A DNA stretch of 64,000 nt, from positions 889,555 through 953,554 of the forward strand of contig NZ_JAKCFI010000004.1 in assembly GCF_021412625.1 (NCBI RefSeq), in the 5' to 3' direction. Each line of letters opens with the position of its first letter. Position 1 is the first letter of the stretch. Of this stretch, positions 58,085-64,000 are shown one piece after another. This stretch comes from Myxococcus stipitatus. Lineage in GTDB: Bacteria; Myxococcota; Myxococcia; Myxococcales; Myxococcaceae. The notes beneath the pieces are model-generated. The model saw only the letters and a program-made list of their open reading frames with translations. It ran no database searches and was not told the DNA's origin. The position numbers and the translations under genes are program-made.

Positions 58085-58543
58085 GCGACAGGCGCAGCGG
58101 GCGTCGAGTTCTACCTCGCCGCCGTGGAGCTCCATGGCCAGTACGGCATTGGCCGGTATCCGTCCCTTTGCACGGACGAGACCTGTCGAGGTGGCGTCTT
58201 GCGGCTGGGCGTGGGCTTCAGCTACCACGTCCCCTCGGAGAACCTCTGGTCCCCCTGGGTGGGCGCGGGCTTGGGCTTCGAGCGGTTGAAGACCGAGTTC
58301 GAGAACCACAGCGGGAAGACCACCGTGACGGATTCGGGAATCGAGCTCCTGAACCTCCAGGCGGGCATCGACCTTGCGTTGTCCGACGTCGTGAGGGTCG
58401 GCCCCTATTTCTCGGCGGCCGCGGGGATGTATCTCCGGTCCACGTTGCGACGGGACGGCCAGGACGTCCTCTCCGGGGACATCGAGCAGAAGACGGTGCA
58501 CTTCTGGTTCCAGCCCGGCGTGCGAGTCCAGTTCCGGTTGTAG
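58085..58543 (+). pseudogene. C-terminal remnant of an outer-membrane beta-barrel gene
   Basis: The frame from 58085 has no start codon with a ribosome binding site but encodes 152 residues of alternating strands: AGVEFYLAAVELHGQYG, GVLRLGVGFSYHVPSENLWS, VGAGLGFERLKTEF, DVVRVGPYFSAAAGMYLRST, and a last strand VHFWFQPGVRVQFRL ending in Leu. This is the second half of a small barrel protein; signal peptide and first strands are missing. The junction lies immediately behind the MDR stop codon at 58073, so a deletion or insertion of the MDR unit probably removed its 5' half. Confidence 0.65.
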
Positions 58544-58568
58544 GCCCGCGCGCCACGCCCTCCCTTGC

Positions 58569-59507
58569 TCATCGCCCCGAGACCTTCACGGACGCGCCCG
58601 CGGCCTTGCGGAAGGCCGAGGGCGTCTGGCCGAAGCGCCGGTGGAACGCGCGGGTCAGTCCGGACTGACTGGCGAACCCCGCCGCATGCGCGATTTCGCC
58701 AATGGAGTCGTCTCCGTCCCGCAGCCGCTGCGCGACCAGGTCCAGCCGGAGGTTCATGAGGTAGGTCATGGGGGGCTGGCCGACGCGTTCCTGGAAGAGC
58801 AGGGCGAACCGAGTGCGGGACATCCCCACTCGCGCGGCCAGGTCTCCGACGGACCAGTGCCGAGCGGGGTCCATGTGGAGCTGATGGAGGGCCTCCGCCA
58901 GTCGAGGCTCGCGCAGGCCCGCCAACCACCCCGGCACGGTCTCCTCCGTGTCGAGGAGCAGGGCGCGCAGCACCTGGACGAAGAGCGCCTCCGTGATTCG
59001 GGCGGTGGCCGTGGCCGCACCGGGAGCGGAGGAGGTTGCTTCGTGTGCGAGGGATTCCAGCAGGGCGCGGAGCGCGGGGAGGGAGGCCAGCTTCGTGCGT
59101 CCCAGGTGGACGACGCGGGGGAGCCCGCGCAGCATGCGGATTCCCTGGGCTCCCTCGGCGGCGAACTTGCCGCAGACCAGACGGGAGGGCTCTCCCACTC
59201 CGCCCGCCCGGTGAACACCTTCCACCAGGGGATGCCGCGCGACGAGCTGTGCCAGCGGAACGACCGGAGCGTCCCGTGAGGACATCAGCCGGTGCGGCTG
59301 GCCGTCGAAGAGGACGACGAGCTCACCGGCCTCCAGGGAGAGGACCTCGCGTGAGGTGCGCAGCACGCACCGTCCTCGCTCCACCAGATGAAACGAGGCG
59401 AAGGGGCCTTCTGGCAGGTCCATGCCCCAGGGCGCGCGCAGCTCCCATGCGGCATAGATGCTTCCTTCCAGGTGCACCCCGCGAAGTACCGCCGACAGTG
59501 GCTCCAT
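58569..59507 (-). CDS. AraC-family regulator with cupin-type sensor domain
   Basis: The predicted protein has 312 residues. The N-terminal half has the cupin_6 type pattern (VLRGVHLEGSIYAAWELRAP, FHLVERGRCVLRT, LEAGELVVLFDGQPHRL) found in AraC regulators that control short-chain or aryl-compound genes. The C-terminal AraC domain (about 205-305) has VGDLAARVGMSRTRFALLFQ and EIAHAAGFASQSGLTRAFHR. It is divergent from the exported ABM protein at 59648, its probable target. A 140-base shared intergenic region is available for its operator. Confidence 0.92.
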   Translation of the reverse strand: MEPLSAVLRGVHLEGSIYAAWELRAPWGMDLPEGPFASFHLVERGRCVLRTSREVLSLEAGELVVLFDGQPHRLMSSRDAPVVPLAQLVARHPLVEGVHRAGGVGEPSRLVCGKFAAEGAQGIRMLRGLPRVVHLGRTKLASLPALRALLESLAHEATSSAPGAATATARITEALFVQVLRALLLDTEETVPGWLAGLREPRLAEALHQLHMDPARHWSVGDLAARVGMSRTRFALLFQERVGQPPMTYLMNLRLDLVAQRLRDGDDSIGEIAHAAGFASQSGLTRAFHRRFGQTPSAFRKAAGASVKVSGR

Positions 59508-59647
59508 CCTCGTTGCATCCTTCTGGAACGCCGGGCACGGGAAGTGGAACGGGCGGGAAAGCAGGCGTCCTCGCTTGCTTCTACATGTTCAGGGACGGGC
59601 GGGACCACACGCCCGGATTCCCATTCCCACTCGCCCGGAGGTCCTCG

Positions 59648-60064
59648 GTGTCCGTGAAGTTTCGTCGAGCGACCCTGCTCCTTCTTGTCATCCTCCTGGG
59701 CGGCGTGGGAATCGCCGCACCGCCTCAACCCCAGCCCCTTTCGAGGAAGGACCCAACCATGGTCGTGGAGTACATCCGTTATGACGTTCCCACCGAGCGG
59801 GCGGGGGCGTTTCTCGAGGCCTACCAGCGCGCGGGTGAGCACCTGCGCGGCTCCCCCCACTGTCTGCGCTATGAAGTGAGCCGGGGCGTGGAGGAGCCGC
59901 ACCACTTCGTCGTCCGCATCGAGTGGGACTCCGAGGAGGGTCACCTTCAGGGGTTCCGTCGGAGCCCCGAGTTCCGGAAGTTCTTCGAGCTCGTCAAGCC
60001 CTTCGTCTCCGATATCCAGGAGATGAAGCACTACCGCCTCGAGAGTGCATGGAGCCGCCCGTGA
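59648..60064 (+). CDS. Exported ABM-domain (quinol monooxygenase-like) protein
   Basis: The predicted protein has 138 residues from GTG 59648, with a strong GGAGGT site at 59637-59642. This start adds a signal peptide (VKFRRATLLLLVILLGGVGI, cleaved near AAP) to an ABM domain (TMVVEYIRYDVPTERAGAFL, SPHCLRYEVSRGVEEPHHFV, EGHLQGFRRSPEFRKFF). Starting at ATG 59759 would give a cytosolic 102-residue form, and I cannot exclude it as a second product. Exported ABM proteins are unusual, since most are cytosolic. The divergent AraC gene probably regulates it. Confidence 0.75.
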   Translation: MSVKFRRATLLLLVILLGGVGIAAPPQPQPLSRKDPTMVVEYIRYDVPTERAGAFLEAYQRAGEHLRGSPHCLRYEVSRGVEEPHHFVVRIEWDSEEGHLQGFRRSPEFRKFFELVKPFVSDIQEMKHYRLESAWSRP

Positions 60065-60254
60065 GCGAGGCGCCCCCGCCGGATGAACGCGGTGGACGGG
60101 AGGGGGCGAGGCCCCCGCGCGATTGACGGAGCGGTTCTGCGAACGCGCGCGCGGGACGCGTTGTCGGGCCCTGGCTACGAGCGGATGTCCAGGGTGGGGC
60201 CGCGTGCTAGCCTTGCAGCGCCGCATGATGCGGCAATCCAACATGGAGGTGCGC

Positions 60255-60527
60255 ATGCGAAGAATTGCCTTCGGTGTTCTGTTGGCGGCGGGCCTGACGC
60301 TCGGGTGCGGAGGCATCAGCGAGGAAGGGCTCGCGGCGGACGCGATGGATACGCAAGAAGGCGCCCTGGCCCCGAGTTGTCAGCCGGGAGAGACCTCGCG
60401 CACCTTCGTGCTCTGTGGCGCCTGTGGTCCATTCAAGGGCAACTACACGGAGCTCAGATGCCGCAAGGCGGATGGTACCTGGTACCTCGCCGGAATCATT
60501 GCTCAGGATTGCAATATCTGCCTCTGA
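60255..60527 (+). CDS. Small Cys-rich secreted protein or lipoprotein
   Basis: The predicted protein has 90 residues. GGAGGT (60245-60250) precedes ATG 60255. The signal MRRIAFGVLLAAGLTLGCGG could be a lipoprotein signal with Cys18, although the -3 residue is Thr. The mature chain of about 70 residues has six further cysteines (SCQPGE, FVLCGACGPF, LRCRKADG, QDCNICL), compatible with three disulphides. It resembles in size and Cys pattern the secreted protein at 17498, without clear sequence homology. It is monocistronic, between a 190-base gap and a perfect 12-bp terminator. Confidence 0.75.
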   Translation: MRRIAFGVLLAAGLTLGCGGISEEGLAADAMDTQEGALAPSCQPGETSRTFVLCGACGPFKGNYTELRCRKADGTWYLAGIIAQDCNICL

Positions 60528-60560
60528 GCAGGCTATCGAGGTCCCCGGCGTTGCCACCGC

Positions 60561-60588
60561 GGCCCGCCCCAGATTCCTGGGGCGGGCC
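60561..60588 (+). terminator. Perfect 12-bp stem terminator
   Basis: GGCCCGCCCCAG (60561-60572) and CTGGGGCGGGCC (60577-60588) form a perfect 12-bp stem with a 4-base loop, 33 bases after the stop at 60527. Confidence 0.75.
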
Positions 60589-60916
60589 GTCACGCATTAC
60601 CAGCCGAACCTCCACGGCCCGCCCGCGCCGGGCATTCGCTCGTGGGCCTCGTTGGAGAAGCTGGCCTTGACGTGCTGTCGAACGTGGCTTTGACGCACTC
60701 CGGACGCGGTAACCGGATTACGGGTAGGACGAGAAGGCTACTGAGAGAGTCCTTTCACCCTCCTGACTCTTCTGGAATACGTGGTCCCCGTGGCCGGCTC
60801 GAGACTGCTTGCGCATCCACCTGTCGTGACAGGCCGCGCAGTCAGTCGACGGCCTCCCCTGATTGCAGCGACCCATCGCGCGCGTCGCTGGTGCGGCGCC
60901 CGACTCACGAGGACTC
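60589..60916. other. Gap without a supported gene
   Basis: These 328 bases show no convincing gene. On the minus strand a frame around 60860-60720 contains a CAACH motif (a haem-attachment-like CxxCH) and a short protein-like end, but no start, no haem-protein context and no neighbours support it. It presumably holds the promoter of 60917. Confidence 0.4.
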
Positions 60917-61180
60917 ATGCATACGAAGGTGAATCCGCTGGTTGTCACACTGGCTGTTCTGGCGATGTCCATGGGGGCGAGCGCCGCCGCCCCAGCTGAC
61001 GCGGGGAATGTGTGCGCGGGGCAGGGCTCGCCGCCGTCCGGCTTCCCGAGCTGCGTGTGGTCGATTCCGGTGCCGGGTGGCGAAGTGCTGCTCGACACGG
61101 TGGGCAGTGCCAGCGCGTTGGAAGTCCGCCAGGCGTTGGCCGAGGGGCGAGCGCCGAATCTCGCCCCCCACGTCGTGACC
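60917..61180 (+). pseudogene. Exported protein gene cut by an IS66 element
   Basis: ATG 60917 (GAGGA upstream) starts a signal peptide (MHTKVNPLVVTLAVLAMSMG, then ASAAAP) and a Cys-containing mature domain (NVCAGQGSPPSGFPSCVWSI, GEVLLDTVGSASALEVRQAL). After exactly 88 codons the sequence enters the left inverted repeat of the IS66 remnant at 61181, and a stop follows at about 61225. The rest of the gene is not recognisable on the other side of the element. It was a secreted protein of unknown function. Confidence 0.7.
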
Positions 61181-61249
61181 GTAACCGTCCGGCGAGCGAC
61201 GTGGCGGGAGGCATTGCCGGGGTAGCAGTCGTGGTGGACCCTGGCCGGA

Positions 61250-61530
61250 ATGTCGAAGCTGGGTGAGAAGCAGGAGTGGTTGCAGGTCGCCGAGGCGTTC
61301 GAGGCGAGCGGGCTGACGCAGAAGGCGTTCTCCGCGCAGAGAGGGCTGAGGCTGAGCACGTTGCAGTCGTGGGTGTACCGGCGCCGACGCCAGCACGCCC
61401 GGAAGGCCCCAGCGGTGCGCCTGTTGCCGATGGAAGTGGCGACCGTCGCGCAGGTGGGGCCCGTGCTGCTCGAGGTGGTGCTGGCCAGTGGAGCCCGGCT
61501 GCGGTTCCCCGCGGGCGCCGACGGCCGCGC
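61250..61530 (+). pseudogene. tnpA: IS66 accessory protein TnpA fragment
   Basis: From ATG 61250 the frame reads SKLGEKQEWLQVAEAFEASG, then LTQKAFSAQRGLRLSTLQSW (an HTH of the IS66 accessory protein) and VLLEVVLASGARLRFPAGAD, typical of the end of TnpA. About 15 residues are then lost at the deletion junction near 61530, and the frame continues for a short way out of frame with tnpC. Confidence 0.85.
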
Positions 61531-61533
61531 CAT

Positions 61534-61905
61534 CCGCCGAAGAGTCCGCTGGGGCAGGCGCTCTCCTCCGCGACGAAGCAATGGGCGGCGCTGACCCGCT
61601 TCGCAGAGGACCCGCGATTGCCCCTGGACAACAACCGCTCGGAGGCGGCGTTGCGAAAGGCCGCGCTGGGCCGCAAGAACTTCCTCTTCGTCGGACACCA
61701 GACCGCTGGCGAGAATCTCGCGGGTCTCTACGCGCTGGTGGCCACCTGCGAGGCCAACGGCGTCAACCCCGAGGTGTACCTGGCCGACGTCCTGCTCCGC
61801 GTGCAGACACATCCCAACTCGCGCATCGCGGAGCTGCTGCCTCACGAGTGGAAGCGTCGGCAGACCACCGGTCCGCCCGAATCCCGCCTCCAGTCCCAGC
61901 CCTGA
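61534..61905 (+). pseudogene. tnpC: IS66 transposase TnpC, C-terminal fragment
   Basis: The frame begins within the DDE domain at PPKSPLGQALSSATKQWAAL and continues with PLDNNRSEAALRKAALGRKN, LFVGHQTAGENLAGLYALVA, NPEVYLADVLLRVQTHPNSR and LLPHEWKRRQ. The last catalytic Glu region (NNRSEAALR) is present, but the upstream catalytic Asp residues are deleted. No start codon. Confidence 0.88.
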
Positions 61906-62068
61906 ACTCCCCTCCGGTCGCGGCGTCTGCCGGGCGCGCTCCTCGTCCATCTTCAACCGCTCACGCCACCTGGCTGACCGGACGGATACCAGGGGCCTGC
62001 GCACGCCGAGGAGCCAGTCGCAGGACTCTAACGGCCCCGCCCTGCTCATGATGAAATCGTGACGCTCC

Positions 62069-62113
62069 CGTGAAGATCGCTATTCACGCGTTTCATACAT
62101 TGAACCCATTCAA
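62069..62113 (+). promoter_or_regulatory. Two short inverted repeats upstream of 62131
   Basis: CGTGAA-N8-TTCACG (62069-62088) and TTGAA-CCCA-TTCAA (62100-62113) lie in an AT-richer stretch 17-62 bases before the start at 62131. They may be operator or promoter elements. Support is weak. Confidence 0.3.
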
Positions 62114-62130
62114 CCAAGAGGAGTGGGCTC

Positions 62131-62823
62131 ATGGTCTGGAAGTGGAATGCGTGTGCATCACGAGTGGCCTCCTGGCGAGGAGTCCTGGCTTGCGCGGCAC
62201 TGGGCCTCACGGTCCTGACTCCAGGCCGTGCCTCCGCCGAGCTGCCTATCCTCTCCGTCGGGTTGCTCACGGAGCAAGCCATCATCACGGATATCCTCGC
62301 TGGCACTGGCCAGATGGGCGCGAGCATTGCCTTGCCGTTCAAATGCACCGAGCAACTGGATGGGCTCGTGCTCGAGACCCGGCAGCGCTATACGAACGCC
62401 GCCATCAGCGTTGACGCCGCGTACTGGATGTCCGCCTCGAAACGCTACGCGCCGATGGGCGTCGTCATCCAGTTGGGGCTCCACGTCCGCACGGCTTCGT
62501 CGGATAGCGAGGACGCAGGCCTGGGTCCCTCCATCGGACTCAGCCTCACCCGCGACCTCATCCGACGGATTCGCGACCCGATTGATGCACCTGGCTTGGA
62601 CAATCTCAAGGCCTTCGCCGGACTGCAGGGCACCGCCGTGATGTCGCCCGCCCATGCACAACTGCAGGTCCCTGTCCGCGTGAGCCTCGGCCTCCAGGCA
62701 AGTACCAAGAACCTGCACCTGATGCTCGCGGGGCGTGGGGGATGGGAGGACACGCGCCTGGGGTTCACTCCTCGCCCGACCTTCGATGTCACGTTTGGAG
62801 TCGGATTCCTCGATTTTGTCTGA
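62131..62823 (+). CDS. Exported protein, probable outer-membrane or surface protein
   Basis: The predicted protein has 230 residues. AGAGGAG lies 9-10 bases before ATG 62131. The N-terminus is long for a signal peptide (about 36 residues, WRGVLACAALGLTVLTPGRA, cleaved ASA). The mature chain has alternating patterns (LPILSVGLLTEQAIITDILA, TNAAISVDAAYWMSASKRYA, QLGLHVRTASSDSED) and a C-terminal FDVTFGVGFLDFV ending in a hydrophobic residue, which could be beta-barrel strands. I do not recognise a family. The gene lies between two IS66 remnants in opposite orientation, so it may be cargo or a bystander. Confidence 0.65.
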   Translation: MVWKWNACASRVASWRGVLACAALGLTVLTPGRASAELPILSVGLLTEQAIITDILAGTGQMGASIALPFKCTEQLDGLVLETRQRYTNAAISVDAAYWMSASKRYAPMGVVIQLGLHVRTASSDSEDAGLGPSIGLSLTRDLIRRIRDPIDAPGLDNLKAFAGLQGTAVMSPAHAQLQVPVRVSLGLQASTKNLHLMLAGRGGWEDTRLGFTPRPTFDVTFGVGFLDFV

Positions 62824-62886
62824 CCCAAGGTGCGTTGGACGTGCTCGTTTGGGGCTGATCTCCCTGCGCTGGAGGTTGTAGCGTCG

Positions 62887-62905
62887 CCCGCGCCGCAGGC
62901 GCGGG
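62887..62905. terminator. Hairpin terminator between convergent genes
   Basis: CCCGCGCC (62887-62894) and GGCGCGGG (62898-62905) form a perfect 8-bp stem with a GCA loop, between the stop at 62823 and the convergent stop at 62935. Confidence 0.6.
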
Positions 62906-62934
62906 AGCGCTTCTCTCGACCTGCAACTGTAGGA

Positions 62935-63210
62935 TCAGGTGTCGCCGAGTTCGCTGAGGTACTCGCACAGCACCCGAACCACGTCGTCCCCGCGAACCCA
63001 TCTTCGCCCCGAGAAATTCAGCGGTGAATCAACGAACGACACCGCATACACGTCGTCCTCATGCCAGGCCACGTCCACGCCTCGCTTCGCGCGCCCCCGA
63101 GAGAGCACCAGCGACGCATGCGACACAACCGGATGCACGTCGGCGAACGCCGGGTCATGCTTGAGCATGTCGACCAGCCTCCTCATTGCCGCCAGCGCCG
63201 GATGAAGCAC
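62935..63210 (-). pseudogene. Remnant of a conserved hypothetical gene truncated by an IS
   Basis: The frame stops at 62935 and reads DMLKHDPAFADVHPVVSHAS, LVLSRGRAKRGVDVAWHEDD, VYAVSFVDSPLNFSGRRWVR and VLCEYLSELGDT, a coherent small domain. The 5' part ends where the IS5-family remnant begins (about 63219). Possible internal starts are GTG 63210 and ATG 63186, but neither has a good ribosome binding site. The original gene probably began inside or beyond the IS. Confidence 0.6.
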
Positions 63211-63223
63211 GCGATAACAGGCT

Positions 63224-63335
63224 CTAACAAATGTCAGGGTAGAGGCGGCGCAGGAGCATGAGGCAGCAACCGAGGACGAGGAAGCCGAAGTGGACATCGT
63301 CCCTGCGTTCGTCGCGGACTCGAAGCCGGCGGAAC
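63224..63335 (-). mobile_element. 3' end of an IS5-family transposase gene
   Basis: The last codons read FRRLRVRDERRDDVHFGFLV, then LGCCLMLLRRL and a stop at 63224. This is the classic C-terminus of IS5-family DDE transposases (FRRL-x-V-R-Y-E-R-R-x-D-x-H-x-x-F-L-x-L-G-C). The upstream part was cut off by insertion of the IS66 copy at 63336. The outer end of the element is probably near 63219-63223 (GGCTCTAACA), with a lost partner end. Confidence 0.75.
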
Positions 63336-64000
63336 GTATCCGTCCGGTCAGCGACGTGGCGTGAGCTGTTGAAGGCGGACGAGGTCCGTGCCCGGCAGAC
63401 GCCGCGACCGGAGGGGAGTTCAGGGCTGGGGTTGGAGGCGTGACTCGGGCGGACCGGTGGACTGCCGACGCTTCCACTCGTGAGGCAGCAGCTCCGCGAT
63501 GCGCGAGTTGGGATGTGTCTGCACGCGGAGCAGGACGTCGGCCAGGTACACCTCGGGTTGACGCCGTTGGCCTCGCAGGTGGCCACCAGCGCGTAGAGAC
63601 CCGCGAGATTCTCGCCAGCGGTCTGGTGTCCGACGAAGAGGAAGTTCTTGCGGCCCAGAGCGGCCTTTCGCAACGCCGCCTCCGAGCGGTTGTTGTCCAA
63701 GGGCAGCCGCGCGTCCTCGACGAAGCGGGTCAGCGCCGCCCATTGCTTCGTCGCGTACGAGAGGGCCTGCCCCAGCGGACTCTTCGGCGGGTGGCGTGGT
63801 GTCTGGACTGCGAGCCACGTCCAGAGTCGCGCGAGAATGGGCCCGCTGGACTCCTGGTGCAGCACTCGGTGGGCGGCGGTGCCCACGACGCCCGCGTCCC
63901 GCGCCTGGGCTTCCACCCGGTAGAGCTCCAGGATGAGGTCCATCGCCTCGCGGGCCTCGGGCGCGGTGGGCAGCGCGTCGAAGAAGCGGCGACGCACATG
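63336..64000 (-). mobile_element. IS66-family element, second copy (partial, cut by the window edge)
   Basis: The terminal inverted repeat GTATCCGTCCGGTCAGCGAC starts at 63336, inserted directly into the IS5-family transposase gene. The rest to the window edge is the 3' part of an IS66 element (tnpC end plus untranslated tail), almost identical to 61535-61989 and in the opposite orientation. It may be complete to the right of the window. Confidence 0.85.
63420..64000 (-). pseudogene. tnpC: IS66 transposase TnpC, frameshifted C-terminal half
   Basis: Reading from the window edge: RRRFFDALPTAPEAREAMDL, then HPPKSPLGQALSYATKQWAA, LPLDNNRSEAALRKAALGRK and TCEANGVNP. Compared with the copy at 61534, one G is missing from the G run at 63555-63557, which shifts the frame. 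The correct continuation (EVYLADVLLRVQTHPNSRIA) appears in another frame and stops at 63420. The 5' half lies outside the window. Confidence 0.85.

Larger units (their letters stand above)
61181..61989 (+). mobile_element. IS66-family remnant, internally deleted
   Basis: The left end GTAACCGTCCGGCGAGCGAC (61181-61200, continuing GTGGCG) and the right end, ending GGACGGATAC at 61989, are imperfect terminal inverted repeats; the outer GTAWCCGTCCGG matches. Inside are a tnpA fragment and the end of tnpC, fused by a deletion that removed tnpB and most of tnpC. The size is about 0.8 kb instead of about 2.5 kb. The 8-bp flanks do not match, so a target duplication is absent or decayed. The right half is nearly identical to the copy at 63336-64000. 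Confidence 0.85.

Noticed and set aside
60718..60870. Minus-strand CAACH motif suggesting a cytochrome c fragment
   Set aside because: Only one CxxCH, no start or signal, and the frame runs antisense into a signal-peptide-encoding gene. Chance is the simpler explanation.

Overview
The window is high-GC, gene-dense DNA. Its mix of lipoproteins with Leu-Ala-Ala-Cys-type lipoboxes, ADOP-type orphan permeases, AraC/GlxA regulators, repeat-built surface lipoproteins and secreted hydrolases points to a myxobacterium (Myxococcota, probably Myxococcaceae or a close relative). This is inferred from gene content and composition only: no rRNA or tRNA gene is visible, and no CRISPR array was seen.

Layout. 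1-8.6 kb: the tail of an LCM-type methyltransferase, a possible translocated protein (492-1547), a periplasmic helical-repeat protein, a secreted twin-domain protein, an alpha/beta hydrolase, a DGPF/YCII protein and a glycosyltransferase-like protein. 8.8-15.9 kb: a duplicated S41 peptidase, an ArsR-SRPBCC-DoxX operon, an LRR protein, and a serine hydrolase divergent from an AraC regulator. 16-22 kb: a small-protein and hydrolase zone with an ECF sigma factor carrying a SnoaL-like tail. 22.7-32.2 kb: a stand-alone condensation-domain acyltransferase, an SDR behind a strong palindrome, an orphan ABC permease, a GlxA regulator, a Tiki/ChaN-like lipoprotein and a divergent AraC/SDR pair. 32.3-38 kb: a Cys-rich lipoprotein, a predicted YopT/AvrPphB-type (C58) cysteine protease, an aldo/keto reductase, an HEXXH lipoprotein, a monooxygenase and a cadherin/RCC1 gene remnant. 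38.2-43.6 kb: a LytS/LytTR two-component pair and small enzymes and membrane proteins. 43.7-49.8 kb: a large cadherin-like/RCC1 lipoprotein and a GH5 glycosidase with twin beta-sandwich domains. 50.3-60.5 kb: an eroding MFS/hydrolase/alcohol dehydrogenase cluster, a Cfr-like radical-SAM rRNA methyltransferase behind three perfect hairpins, a GST, a methyltransferase, a MarR-controlled oxidoreductase, a decapitated beta-barrel gene and an AraC regulator. 60.9-64 kb: a junkyard of IS66 and IS5-family remnants that interrupt or cut at least two genes.

The genes do not form one pathway. The window reads as an accessory region of one- to three-gene units, each with its own regulator: ArsR, MarR, three AraC proteins, GlxA, an ECF sigma factor and LytTR. 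The main themes are exported or surface proteins (at least 15 with signal peptides) and small detoxification or redox enzymes. The most notable observations are the C58-like protease with a Cys-His-Asp triad and a coiled-coil insertion, the Cfr-like enzyme with a structured leader, and a palindromic 12-mer clustered upstream of two unlinked genes for secreted proteins.
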